A DNA stretch of 5,964 bases from Verrucomicrobiota bacterium. GTDB lineage: Bacteria > Verrucomicrobiota > Lentisphaeria > Victivallales > Victivallaceae. Positions within the stretch are counted from its first letter, which is position 1. Each line of letters starts with the position of its first letter. Positions 5,934 to 5,964 of the stretch are shown piece by piece. The stretch is taken from contig JAEWSS010000202.1 in the NCBI GenBank assembly GCA_023459755.1, positions 1-5,964 of the forward strand, given 5' to 3'. The position numbers were made by a program, and so were the translations under genes. The notes below the pieces were generated by a model. The model was given only the letters and a program-made list of their open reading frames with translations. It was not told the origin of the DNA and did not search any database.

Positions 5934-5964
5934 AATACGTTCGGCGGCAGTGATATTCCGGTTG

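Noticed and set aside
5950..5964. A GTG at 5950 opening a frame to the window end, possibly the next gene.
   Set aside because: Only five codons are visible and no ribosome site precedes it.

Overview
The window holds five genes on moderately GC-rich DNA, with A+T-rich spacers between them. Two predicted lipoproteins, a secreted glycosidase and strong Shine-Dalgarno sequences point to a diderm bacterium. The large multidomain family-20 glycosidase and the general style of the genes recall the PVC superphylum (Lentisphaerota/Victivallis-like gut bacteria). That placement is an impression, not something the window proves.

Layout. (1) Bases 56-1755, plus strand: a tight two-gene unit. It has a monofunctional TyrA dehydrogenase (tyrosine synthesis) followed, with no real gap, by an orphan ABC ATPase of the YlmA/ModF-like type (COG1119). 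(2) Bases 1756-1915: a convergent spacer with a strong 14-bp hairpin that probably ends transcription. (3) Bases 1916-2140, minus strand: a 74-residue cysteine-rich lipoprotein. Its promoter region carries a 19-bp perfect palindrome whose core matches the 15-bp 7-1-7 Fur box at every defined position. (4) Bases 2301-5042, plus strand: a 913-residue secreted family-20 glycosidase with its own strong ribosome site and a textbook Rho-independent terminator at 5057-5099. (5) Bases 5208-5933, plus strand: an unrecognised lipoprotein. Its signal peptide is complete only if translation starts at an AUA codon; the first conventional in-frame start lies inside the signal peptide.

How the parts fit. 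TyrA and the ATPase look co-transcribed and translationally coupled, though no functional link is evident. The small lipoprotein appears to be an independent, probably iron-controlled gene transcribed divergently from the glycosidase. The glycosidase is likely a stand-alone extracytoplasmic sugar-cleaving enzyme acting on N-acetylhexosaminides (mucin-type, host or cell-wall glycans). The last lipoprotein follows a terminator and is therefore its own transcription unit.

The two points most worth following up are the Fur-box-controlled cysteine-rich lipoprotein and the apparent AUA start of the last gene. Secondary points are a Gln in place of the switch His in the ATPase, non-canonical residues in the glycosidase active site, and a likely NADP preference of TyrA. 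There is no tRNA, rRNA, CRISPR array or mobile element in the window.
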